Shown piece by piece: positions 53,519 through 64,000 of a stretch of DNA of 64,000 nt. Each line of letters opens with the position of its first letter. Position 1 is the stretch's first letter. The position numbers and the translations under genes were made by a program. Origin of the DNA: Aphis gossypii (Eukaryota; Arthropoda; Insecta; Hemiptera; Aphididae); assembly GCF_020184175.1 (NCBI RefSeq), contig NC_065532.1, positions 1,240,001 to 1,304,000 of the forward strand, written 5' to 3'. The notes below the pieces were generated by a model. It saw nothing but the letters and a program-made list of their open reading frames with translations. It was not told the origin of the DNA and did no database searches.

Positions 53519-56500
53519 ATGAAAAAGATATTTAGTTTCTTTACATTGTTCTCTTTAATTTAATTTACTTAATCTTATCTTATTACCTTGATAATACTTT
53601 AATAAAAAAAACTGTAGGGCGTTATTGTAATAAAATAAAATTGTCTTTCATTAGGCAATCGCTCGTTGTTAGTGTGTCACGAGTAGTGTTAGTAAACCGT
53701 TTAAACTATAAAGTGTAGTTAAGTATCATTAGTAAATATAGCTATTCACTTGTACTTGTGATTTTACTAATATTTTTATTACTATCTTTACTTATTTACA
53801 TGCGAGATGCTAGTGCAACAGATAAATTTCAAGTTACAATGATAAGTACTCCATATTTTATACTTGTAAGACAAGTGTGTGTTCCAGAATGTGTAACTTC
53901 CACATGCTACAATATGCACTTCCATATTCATAGTCACTCGGAAGAACGTCGTTTTTTTGATGAAAATATGAGTCTAATCTATCTATCTAGTCTATCTATT
54001 TCCATCTATCATGAAGTTTGATCCATTTTTTCGATAAGACTTCTAAAAAAAAATTTGAATCCGTCATTAATTTTAATGACTTTCCACTATTTGTATCTAT
54101 TTATTTTATAGCTTCATACATAAATTCCACAATAGTCCTAATAATTTTAAATAAAATATAAGGAAGGTTGTTATAAATGTTAAAATTTTAAAAATTGAGA
54201 AAGCGCCTTTTAGATAAATCCAGATAAACTTTATAAGAAATTCCGATTAGGAGAGATGTTATCGATTTATTCGTTTAATTGATTTTAATGTATAACGGAT
54301 AACCATAACATTCGGGTCTACTATATAGTATATGTAATATGTATTGATATATATTGTCCATTTACAATTCTTTTAAATTATGTTAATTGAGTGCTGTAAT
54401 TTAATTTACGAACAATTTTACACCTTTATGCAATTTGCATACTGATAATCTGGTGAGAAATAGGTAATCCCAAATTTAATTAATATAATATAATGTTAAA
54501 GCAATGTCCGCGTTTTAATTTAACAACTTTTTATTGTGACAAACCATTTGAAGCCATAAGCACAATAGTATTCTAATCATTATAATATAAGCACGTTTGT
54601 CATAAATTACTATTATCTATATAGTTACTAGTATCAGTAGTATCTATAATAATATTATATTTTCATTATTCAATATACGCCATGTGTTCATGGGTGAAAA
54701 TTGGGTAAAATTATTGAGTAACGTCTCGTGCCTCAAACACGTAAACAGCACGTTTACAATCTTATATTTATTATAAAATGTAATTTTAAATTTAAATTAT
54801 GTATTTTAGTGACTTAACGTTCATACTGAATGTCTGTTTAATATAGTGTAAGACATAAGAATACATAGTTTAGTATAAATAATTTTTTTTATTTAATATT
54901 ACCTATGATTAAATAATTAATTATTATTATTTATTTTAATTTTTAATTTTTATTGTTGTACCTACTACCTAGTACCTATATAATATAATCTTATTTATAC
55001 GCGTTTGTATCGCATTTATGTATATATTTTATGAATCAAAATTGAAAAACCCTACAATATTATAATATGTTAATTATATTTCGTTTTAAACCATGACATA
55101 AGTTTTTAATTTTTATGATAAAAAATATTATTAACCGATTATTATGGATGATCGACTATTCGACTAGGTATGTGTGTATGTTGGACGATTTTGTCTTATA
55201 TTATCATATTAACATAAAATCAAACGTATTAATTTGTATTATATTCAATCGAAACGCAACCATTCGAATCGCTTACCTTTACATGTGTAATAGATACTGC
55301 AGTGGTCCGTGATAATTATACGAGGACATTGAGCTCTGGCATAAGGTCACATGCTAATCATGTAATTGTATATCTGTGCAGAGTGAGTGAGTCGCGAATT
55401 GCAATTATTTCCTTTGTAAAGAATACATTATCAAAATCTGTGTTTAATACTCATGCTCACACCAATGCTCATATTAGATTTCCTGTGGTCATTTCATTAA
55501 AACCACGTATCTAAATACCTATTTATCTAAATATAAAATAACATGTCCTGAATGGCTGAATGACTGTTTGGTTCATCATTGCCTAGCCGGAACAGCTGAA
55601 GCTTTGAATTGAATATATGAAATTAAATCAGTAGTTTTGTTTTATGATGTAGACTTAGTAAGAAAATATTTTCCAAAATTCGTTTCCCAAAGAGAATAAA
55701 AAGTGCAATATTTTAAAAAAGGGTAAAAATAGAAAAATGTCTTGGTATAATTGTTTTTTAAACTTAGCATACATTTTCTGCAATATTCATTATAAATTAT
55801 AATTGTATATAATTTTAGGAGTCTATTTTATATTTCATTAAACCTATTTAAATTACTATTAAAAAAAATTAATAAGTGTAGTTTTTATGTTTAAAACATA
55901 TTTTATGCAAATTGTTACAAGGAACAACTTTTTCCACCGAGATCAAATATTGTTCTTCGTATAATTTAAGTATTTTACATTTTTACACTAGGAACAGATT
56001 TACAAGAGCAACATTTTTAAAATTGTTGAACCTTACAATAATATTTGAATTTGAAAATACTTAAATTCAGGAAAAAATGAAATTGAATAATGAGATTTTT
56101 ATTTTTCGAAATTGGTAGATCTGTATTATTGCTCTTCCTCGATTTCATCGTTTCTTTTATACTGGGCACTGACAGATAGACTTCGACAAGATCGACAGTA
56201 GTACAGTACACTCACTACACTTTCGCCAAAACACTGCGATAGTAATCAAGCACTTGACTGAACATGTTGCACTAAGTTTAACTTGCGTCGACCTATCTCG
56301 CCTTATCGTCGCTCGGTTTGAAGTCGGTTTATCGTTTATGTACACGAATCAAAGAATTGAAAGAACACGGGACGTGCCGAGACCGTCTCCTAGCGCGGGA
56401 GTGTACTGCCAGAATTATGCATAGGTATTGTAGAGAATATGATATTAAATTGACTACGAATTATACTTAACATGACCATACGTTCTGTTTTGTGGAGGGT

Positions 56501-57460
56501 ATGCGGGACAGTTCAACTTTTATGATAAATGTTCCAATGTCCCTAAAGAACGCAAAGATTGTTTCATTTTGAAAAGAAAAACCGGAGATTTGCATACCAT
56601 TCTATAAAAAAAAGCACGTATTTAATTATCGTAATAGAAAATAACACTAGTTTAATACGTACATGATAATATATTTACACCATTTCTAACTAAACATTAT
56701 TTTACTTATTTAAAATAATTTGTTTTAAATATATGTTTTATAACAAGTAACAACTATTATACTGTTGTAAATTTACATAAAAAATGTTTTGTTATTAAAA
56801 TTTAGGTACAAACATTCCGTTAGGTTAGGTCTCGTTTTTATACCTAACCTACACAATATAGATATATGAAAAATGATATACATCTATGAGTCTAGAGTCA
56901 CCTCTACGTGCTTCAACAGGATAATCTGGTTTTACATATAAATTATAAATCTACGGGATACGGGTCTATAAATCTAAATTAAAACATAAATCGTATATTT
57001 TTAAATATAATATTATACTAACTAATTTTTTTTTGAATTTCATTACCCAATCTTTTTACTTGATAATCTAAACTACACAGTATAAATTAAACCAGTAATT
57101 CCCAACGTGGCCGCTACCACTCCCCTTGTGGGCATTTTTTTATTTTGAAGGGGGCGTTTTTCTGAGGGAGGTGCTATCTATCATTTACGATTTTATTATT
57201 CATATTATTTATAGGTATTTAAATATAAAATTAACTAAATTGTAGCATTAAAATATTATATAATATTTTTTCTTAATTTCTTTAATTAAATAGCTTATTA
57301 ACAAACTAAAATGTTAATGTTTTAAAAAATTGATGGGGGGGGGGTATGAGAACCCTTCTTGAGTCTGCTATCTTTCAAAGGTAGGCAACTTACTAGAGAG
57401 CCTATCTAGGACCTAACAGTGATTGGTGTTAATTATTTATTGTCTCATACATCTATAATA

Positions 57461-57821
57461 GGTTTGTTTCCAACACGCGGTCAAACTATCATGGTACTGT
57501 CGGGAGCATGCTCACTGCTCAGTAGAATTTTTCCGTTTCAACTCGTCCAAAACGCAAACTCGCCAAACTCAAACTATCGGATAGTTGTTCCAACATGTTA
57601 TTAGATCAGTTTTATGATTGGTTAATGATAGTCAAACGATTACCATAGACCTGTAAACTACTGTAACTTAGTTTACAGGTCTATGCGATCTACGCCATGG
57701 ATCCACGGATTCTGACCAGACTGGGAGTCATAATTCATGATCAGTCCACATTAGCGCATGCACTGTAAATCAATCATGGATCAGTTGGAAACTAATCTCA
57801 AACTCCGTGTTGGAACAAACC
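57461..57821. mobile_element. TA-flanked MITE, 361 bp (Tc1/mariner-like)
   Basis: The left end GGTTTGTTTCCAACACG and right end CGTGTTGGAACAAACC are inverted repeats with one base of length difference, bordered by TA on each side. The interior carries a perfect 15-bp hairpin at 57645-57684 (ATAGACCTGTAAACT and its complement). No transposase. Confidence 0.7.
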
Positions 57822-58081
57822 TATTTTTTTTATAATAAATTTGTGTTATCTCATTATTTTGTTATCAAAATAATTTCAATTCCTTGTCAGTTATCAGTTG
57901 GTCACTTTACTGTATGTACACCAATGTTCAAGTTCAATTTTCGATTTTAAATAATTTGAATTGTTTAAATATAATATTTTGACTAAGGTTCTGTTTATAG
58001 TAATTGAGGTATAGATTTTAAAGATTTATCTATAGACTTACTTTTACATTTTCAATATATCTGATATTTGCTCAGTTTAAT

Positions 58082-61000
58082 ATGTCAGAATTGTCGGTGA
58101 AGACCAATGACAATGTCACATTATGTGTTTTGGTATCTGATGAAAATCCAGAACTAAAATTTATACTACTGGACAATGAACCTTTAATATTGGGTAGAAC
58201 ACAACAGACAGGAATAATCGATCAAAGAATGTCAAAAAATCAAAGTAAATTAAAAATAATACTATGATACTACTTTTTTTTTTTATACATACATTTCAAT
58301 ATGAATTACGGGTACTTTTCGGTTATCCTGATTCCCCACTACTAGCCGATGCTGCGACTACCACTGGTTTAACCGCCATCTTCTACTACCTAACCAAATA
58401 ACTGCTATTTAATAATTATTACTAACTGCTGAACCGCTGTTAGCAAAATGACAGGCATCATTTTTAACCATGTGACCACGGATTAACCCGTGCCTGTGGC
58501 CTACCATAGGTGGTGTTGTATAGCATATTGAGGGATATTTTAGTTTTGAATGTCCAAGCAAGCGAGTGGCAACGCTGGCCCCTAATTCTTATTTTCTCAG
58601 AAGTTATTTGGTTAAATTTGTGTGGTGTCGAAAGCATGATAATCCATTTATAGGTGTTTTAAATTGGATGGCTGAACATTTTTCTACTCGAGTTAGTTAT
58701 TAATTTTGAAATTTGAATTTTATTTTTAGTTTTTGTACTTACTAGATAGTTTTAATAATTTTTAATTCATTTTTTAAAATTATGTCGTATAAAGAAAGGT
58801 AGTCGCGATTATGTGATATGTAATATAAGTTATATTATAATATACATTATATTAATTATATAAATGACAAATTTATGTTGGTTGAGGCTTTGAGGAAGTA
58901 GACAAGATAATGGAATTGAGACTCATGGTAGTTGGGATAACTGAAAAGTACCGAATTATGTTTATATGTAAAATCTTATAATTTACACTAGAACATGAGT
59001 TTATTCGTTTTTAATCCCATCTAATGTTCCCGAAGTGATACAATTATAATGATGTGAATATATCCAATTAAGTGTCACTGTGATACCTATTATTAAAAAT
59101 GTGAAGTAGGTATATTAAATATTTCTTGTTTAGATATGCAGGAAAAAAATTCCAATACAATTTCAAATAAATAAACTATTGAAACATAAATGTTTTCAAT
59201 AGAATTGGTTTTTAATACCCAAATAATTTTATACACATTAATTTATTTGAAATTGATTTTTGTGGTAGTTAAAAAAAATATCCATGGTAAAAACTCTAGA
59301 AAAAAAAATCATGGATATAAAAATTCATGCGAGTGTCATATTTTGATTGTTCTGTAATATTAGTTATTTTTGATTTACCAATATATTTTTTCTTCATATA
59401 AACTAAAAAAATGAATACATTTTTAACTTCAGAAGTAGCTATTATGCTACTCTAGCTACCAAAGTAGTGGAACAGTACCTACCTACATATTATGTTTAAA
59501 TACTGAAAACCATTTGAACAGTCATGAACTGGTAAAAAAAGGGCAAGGGATGTTATACAATTTAAAGGGCAAATAACAAAAGTTATTATTCTTTCACTAA
59601 TTCTTTGTATTCTTTATAATTGTTATTAATATTTTATAAATAATAGAGATACCTACAACTTTATTTGAATATTGTAACTTTCGCCTTCAAATTCACATTC
59701 ATTTTAAGTATAGAGTAATCAAGGCATATTTATACCGATATAAGGGGTAACTAAATTTTAGGGCAAGGGATGCTGTAGCATCCCAGCCACTCTGAGCCTG
59801 CATTTGAATGTATCTTATATAGCTACCTTTCAATAAATAGTATTTATATTATTTACCTAATTATTAATAAATATTTGAAATTTTGGTTGGTTTGAGGTAC
59901 CTAGTACAGTTAGTTTTATTTTTATTGATGGATAAGTGTATTTATTTATAGTTATACACATATAATAGATATATATATATTTCAATAAAAATGTAGATTG
60001 CATTTTTACTACCCATATTTATTATAATTATTATTATTTTAGATTCTGAGCGAAGAGATAAATATATTTATAATATTGTGTTATATTTTTAAATTTTTGT
60101 GGAGTTTTTGGGTAGGGGGGAATTTTCCAGTGACTTGATTTTAGTGTCTAAGACTTATAATATTATAATTATTTATATTAATATTTTATTGTAGATTATA
60201 CTTACCAAGGTTTCTACTAGGTTACATAGGTTACTTTTATAAATTTATATTTAATATTTAATTTAATTTACACTTTTGACAAAGCTCATGTTTAAAAATT
60301 AATACAATATATTATAATATTTACAAAGAGTTTAAAGTGTTCCCATATTTTTATTTTTACTCATAACATTTTTTTAGAACCTGGTATCTTTAATTAAATT
60401 AATAAGTAGACTTAATATTATTTATAAGCTTTGTTCTTAATCTATTTAATTGTATGTAGTTAATCTTTTATTTTTTTTTTTAGTGAAATTTGTAGCTGAC
60501 TATTCTACGGCTCGAGTATTGGTTGAACAATTAGGTGGTAACAAGTCGGCTGTTAATAATGAATCTATGATAAAAGGAGAAAAGAGACTTTTAAACCACG
60601 GAGACAAAGTGGCATTGTTGTTTAACAGCAATTATACATATCATTTAGATTTTGTAACACCTCCTACTTATGGTGTAGACTCCAACAAAAGAACAACCAA
60701 TTGTTTAGATAAAGAAATTTTACATAAAAAACCTCGCTCAAGTTCTACACCTAAATGGGACTGTATAAATGATTCGTTAATGGTGTATAATAATCCAAAT
60801 ATTGTTCATAAAGATAAAGTAAATGTTTAATTAATTAATACTGTTAATTACATTTTTTTTATTTTAATTATGTATTTGACATTCAAGGTAGCTGCATTTG
60901 ATTTAGATGGAACACTTATTGTTACTCGATCTGGTAAAGTGTTCCCCATTGACGAGAATGATTGGAACATTTATAACCCTGAAGTTATTACATCTATTAA

Positions 61001-63513
61001 CAAATTGTCAGATGACGGTTACAAAATAGTGATATTTACTAATCAAGGAAGTATTTCAAAGTTAAAAGTAAATTTTCATACATTTAAAATTAAAATTGAA
61101 AATATCCTCAAAGTACTCAAAGTACCAGTTCAAGTATTTGTAGCCATTGAAAAAGATATATACAGAAAACCTGCACCAGGAATGTGGAATATTTTGATCT
61201 CTGATGTAAGGCTATTTTTTTTCTATGTAATTTAATATATTTTATTAATATATTTTTATTTTAGTACAATGGAGGTATATCAGTTAACATGGATGAAAGT
61301 TTTTTTTGTGGTGATGCAGCGGGTCGGCCTGCTCGTTTCAGTTCTGATGGCAAACCAATTAAAAAAGACCATTCATGTTGCGACCGCTTATTTGCCATGA
61401 ATATTGGAATCAAATTTTATACTCCTGAAGAGTACTTTTTAAAAGCACCTACTGAAGAACTGTATGCATTACCAGAATTTAATCCAAATGACATTATGGA
61501 TAATGTCCTCTATACAGATTTAACACCCCAAGTTTTGTTTTCTCCTAATAAAGAAGTAAGACATCTTCAACATGCAATTTTTAATACTTTAATATAGTCT
61601 GTCTCGCAAAAAAAGATGCTGTTTTGTGCAAGTAGACTAAGGTACAAACCTGTGCCAGCCAAATGTGGTAGGAATAGGCAGATATTAAAACGTAATCAAG
61701 CCACACCAGTGGTTTGAAGCGTCTTAAAATATGTGTTTAGATAACACATATGGCAAACCTACATAATGTTTATATAAACACTGTTTAGTGACATGCACAT
61801 GAATGTCTGGTTTTCGCCATGACGTGTTACTTTTCTTTCCTTAGACAGACTATAGTAATTTAAGTAATTTTTAGATGATCATAATGGTTGGCTGTCCTGG
61901 ATCAGGGAAAAGTTATTTTGCATCAAATAATTTATTCTTTCATGACCATATGAAAATAATTAGCAGAGATACACTGGGCTCATGGCAAAAATGTGTTGCT
62001 ATGACTAAAAAATACTTAAGTGGTAGTAGTCGTAGTATAATAATTGACAATACAAATCCTGATATTGAATCAAGAAAACGCTTCATTGATATAGCTAAAA
62101 GTTTTAAAATACCATGTCGAGTATTTTTAATGAATGTATCCAAAGATCATGGAAAACATAATAACAAAGTGAGTATAAATTAAAGTCATTTTTAACTTTT
62201 AAATTTTATTTTATTTTTTTGCTTCACGTGCCATTTAGGCGCTTTGTAGCTTCTATCAAAGTTTTCCAAACTTCTCAATCCTCTGCATCTTCAATATTTG
62301 CTCCATTATGTAATGTCTTCAAGTCCTTTACTTGGTTTGTTAATGAGTTAAGTATAACCTGTCTTATCAGTCCACCCTCTGCATGCCATACATGACCAAA
62401 TCACTCTAACCTTTTCATCCTCAAAAAATCTTTTAAATTGGTTGTATTAAGCAGACTTTTTAAGTCAGAATTTTTTTCTTTACTCGTATACTTCAGTATT
62501 GAGGTTTAATATAGACCCATATATTTTTCTAAGTATTTTCCTTTCGAAAGTCAATAGTTTATTTTCATAACCCTGCGTCGTGGACCATGTCTTACAACTG
62601 TACATGATAACGGAGTGTAAGTAGGCTGTGTATAGTTTTTTATTTTGTGTCTTTAGAACAGTAGTTCTCAACCTGGGTAACACGAAAAATCAATGAGAAA
62701 AGGAATAAAATACATTTTTGCAAAAATCATATTATTATACTCATATTAATATCAAGGTTTTTTTCTATGTACTATATTTTTTTTTTTATTATTTATAAAA
62801 TAATTTTTAAATTTAAAGCTAAGATTGTTTATTATTTTGATGTTAAGGTGATGCAGTATTTGATTCTAATGGTTAAAGGTGACATGAATCAAAAATGGCT
62901 GAAAACTACTGCTCTAGACAGTAGTTTCGAAGTGAACATTTTTCTCATTACATGGTATCCACGATTAGGTTAGGTTAAAAAAACCATCTGTTGTAAATCT
63001 TCTAACAAAGCTTCGGAATGTGGATAATAATGGGAATTTAACTTTCAAATAATTAAAATATTATCTAGACATTATCTAATTTGTTCATTACTATACTATA
63101 AAATTTAATTTCTATATAATTGGTTATACCTATCTTATATAATATAAAAATAAGTTATAAAAATTGTATAATGTATTTACAAATTTGGTGACAGTCTAAA
63201 TGTAGAACTGGCAAGATCTGTAGAACGTTTACCAAAGTAGTGCCCAAATTTTTATGCATTTTAAAAAGTATGTTTCCTTTATTATATTTTAAGTTTATTT
63301 TATTATTCAAAAAACTTTGTTTTTGTTAATTTTTGAAAAATTCAAACTATTAGGGAAGTTTTTTTTATAAATTATTTGATACAAATAAATAAATAAATAC
63401 AATAAATATTTACGTAAAAAAATGATTTAAAATTATATATTTTTTTTTTAGTTTCGAGAATTGACTGATAAAAAACATCAAAAAGTATCAGATGCTGCAA
63501 TTAATTTTTATTT
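58082..63513 (+). CDS. PNKP: Bifunctional polynucleotide 3'-phosphatase / 5'-kinase (PNKP), 3' end outside window
   Basis: Six exons: 58082-58244, 60484-60818, 60888-61205, 61265-61555, 61875-62168 and 63452-63513 (487 codons plus 2 nt). The enzyme repairs DNA ends by removing 3'-phosphates and adding 5'-phosphates in strand-break repair. Residues 1 to about 110 form an FHA domain (ILGRTQQTGIIDQRMSKNQ) that would bind phosphorylated XRCC1/XRCC4-type partners. The HAD phosphatase has FDLDGT with nucleophile Asp171 and acid Asp173, IFTNQ, RKPAPGMW and GDAAGRP. The kinase has Walker A GCPGSGKS (375-382), RDTLGSWQKC with the catalytic-type Asp401, and IDNTNPD. The last exon seen (FRELTDKKHQKVSD) is followed by a GTAAGT donor; roughly 45 residues should lie beyond the window. 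All key residues are intact. Introns 1, 4 and 5 carry transposons. Confidence 0.93.
58311..58952. mobile_element. MITE (8-bp TSD), 642 bp, in PNKP intron 1
   Basis: The ends are GGTACTTTTCGGTTATCC and its near-complement GGATAACTGAAAAGTACC. Flanks GAATTACG (58303-58310) and GAATTATG (58953-58960) agree at 7 of 8 bases. The segment 58440-58590 is homologous to 10140-10280 in the pasha intron element, so both belong to one family. Confidence 0.75.
59519..59800. mobile_element. hAT-like insertion, 282 bp, perfect 8-bp TSD
   Basis: CATTTGAA lies at 59511-59518 and 59801-59808. The element starts CAGTCATGAACTGG and ends GCCACTCTGAGCCTG, weak CAG...CTG inverted termini. GGGCAAGGGATG occurs twice inside, near each end. 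Confidence 0.7.
61595..61852. mobile_element. TA-flanked MITE, 258 bp, in PNKP intron 4
   Basis: TAGTCTGTCT at the left and AGACAGACTA at the right are perfect inverted ends, bordered by TA on both sides, a Tc1/mariner-like signature. It sits between PNKP exons 4 and 5 and adds no coding sequence. Confidence 0.65.
62224..62990 (-). mobile_element. Degenerate LINE reverse-transcriptase C-terminus, interrupted by a MITE
   Basis: On minus, peptide traces run HVMRKMFTSKLLSR (about 62920-62970), then LKTQNKKLYTAYLHSVIMYS and ENKLLTFERKILRKIYG (62500-62650), then MKRLE-stop-FGHVWHAEGG and LIEATKRLNGT-stop (ending at 62224). This is the typical tail of an insect non-LTR retrotransposon ORF2. Stops and frameshifts show it is dead. 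A hAT MITE at 62659-62911 splits it. Confidence 0.75.
62659..62911. mobile_element. hAT-type MITE, 253 bp, inserted in the LINE fragment
   Basis: Starts CAGTAGTTCTCAACC and ends GGCTGAAAACTACTG. Flanks CTTTAGAA and CTCTAGAC match at 6 of 8 bases. Removing it rejoins the LINE peptide trace at ...LLSR/LKTQ..., so it landed inside the older LINE copy. Confidence 0.7.
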
Positions 63514-64000
63514 GTAAGTATAAATAAGAGTATCTATAGTTTATTGTAGGTTAAGCCTTAGCATTTCCTAAATAGTGGTCTGCGGAACCTTGGAGTTCCA
63601 TGAATGAACCACAAGTGTTCCGTGTTCCATCCAAAAATTAAGCAAAACTTTTGTGGAAAAGAATTACAATCAACGGTGGCATACTGACATGATTAGGTTA
63701 GATTCTCGCGCTAACCTATAGGTTAAAATGGTTAGATGCACACAAATTTCATTCTTCTCATTAAATTGATAAAAACAGGTACTTAGTTACATGTATTTCT
63801 TTGTGCAGTAAATGTTTTTTTATGCATAAAATCATTGTTTTACTTTTATATATTATTTTTCTTTCTTTTTAAATCAAATTTAAAAATATAAATACTACAA
63901 GTCAATAATTTACTGTTATCAAACTAGGGTTCCACTTGGAAAAGTATAATCAATTAGGGTTTTATAGAAAAAAAATATTGTATACACTTCATTTATTTAT
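63514..64000 (+). other. Partial PNKP intron, runs off the window
   Basis: The stretch begins with the exon 6 donor GTAAGT. It contains repeat-like sequence (AGTGGTCTGCGGAACC near 63572) whose ends I could not pair. No further PNKP exon is visible. Confidence 0.5.

Larger units (their letters stand above)
52660..58081. other. Intergenic region between cadherin and PNKP
   Basis: No coding sequence is convincing. AATAAA motifs at 52747-52752 and 53601-53606 are candidate cadherin poly(A) signals; use of the distal one would put the 53421-53518 hairpin in the 3' UTR. A GC-richer island at 56150-56420 and a MITE at 57461-57821 precede PNKP. A hAT-like left end (CAGTAATTCCCAACG, 57093) has no matching right end that I can find. 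Confidence 0.5.

Noticed and set aside
53758..54021. 87-aa ORF with a hydrophobic, signal-like start
   Set aside because: No domain, no splice context and no recognised homology; its composition is that of random AT-rich sequence.
57093..57368. hAT-like left end (CAGTAATTCCCAACG) with a possible right end near GAGTCTG
   Set aside because: The proposed flanks AATTAAAC and CTATCTTT do not match, so element bounds cannot be supported.
1..64000. CRISPR arrays, operons, bacterial promoters, tRNA and rRNA genes
   Set aside because: The window is eukaryotic; I saw no regularly spaced repeats, no tRNA T-loop or anticodon-arm pattern and no rRNA-like segment.

Overview
This is AT-rich eukaryotic nuclear DNA from an insect, most likely an aphid (Hemiptera). 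The reasons are the insect-type gene set, small GT-AG introns, a high density of short transposons with 8-bp target duplications, and scattered TTAGG-type dimers. The species call is an inference from base composition and repeat style; no marker gene fixes it. All genes are interrupted, so the models below were built by joining exons by hand. Each complete model closes in frame from ATG to stop.

Layout. (1) 1-3249: no gene; one 456-bp hAT-type MITE. (2) 3250-7986, minus: a four-exon ENL/AF9-type YEATS protein (Drosophila ear), 614 aa, with one GC-AG intron. (3) 7987-9739: divergent intergenic region holding a tiny perfect palindrome flanked by an 8-bp direct repeat. (4) 9740-13998, plus: pasha/DGCR8, 11 exons, 471 aa, the dsRNA-binding partner of Drosha. 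(5) 13999-16286: convergent intergenic region. (6) 16287-19862, minus: a seven-exon, 503-aa protein I could not name, with a Cys...His arrangement like papain/C39-fold proteases. (7) 19863-21227: divergent GC-richer promoter region with a candidate non-coding first exon. (8) 21228-44245: about 23 kb with no convincing coding sequence but many transposon remnants, a long imperfect inverted repeat and GC-rich islands; it may be the first intron of the next gene. (9) 44327-52659, plus: a 28-coding-exon, 1878-aa cadherin with about 14 EC repeats, a membrane-proximal domain, one TM helix and a C-terminal TTEL PDZ ligand, resembling Cad87A/Cad74A, Cdh23 and Bt-receptor cadherins. (10) 52660-58081: intergenic; contains a striking pre-miRNA-like hairpin and a TA-flanked MITE. 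(11) 58082 to beyond 63513, plus: PNKP (FHA, 3'-phosphatase, 5'-kinase), six exons present, 3' end outside the window.

The genes do not form a pathway: transcription elongation (ear), miRNA biogenesis (pasha), adhesion (cadherin) and DNA end repair (PNKP) are simply neighbours. I found no clear evidence of a wholly new system. The best second-look items are the 53.4-kb hairpin, the unnamed Cys/His protein, the uORF-laden cadherin leader, four ambiguous GTYGGTA tandem splice donors, and related MITEs in the first introns of pasha and PNKP.
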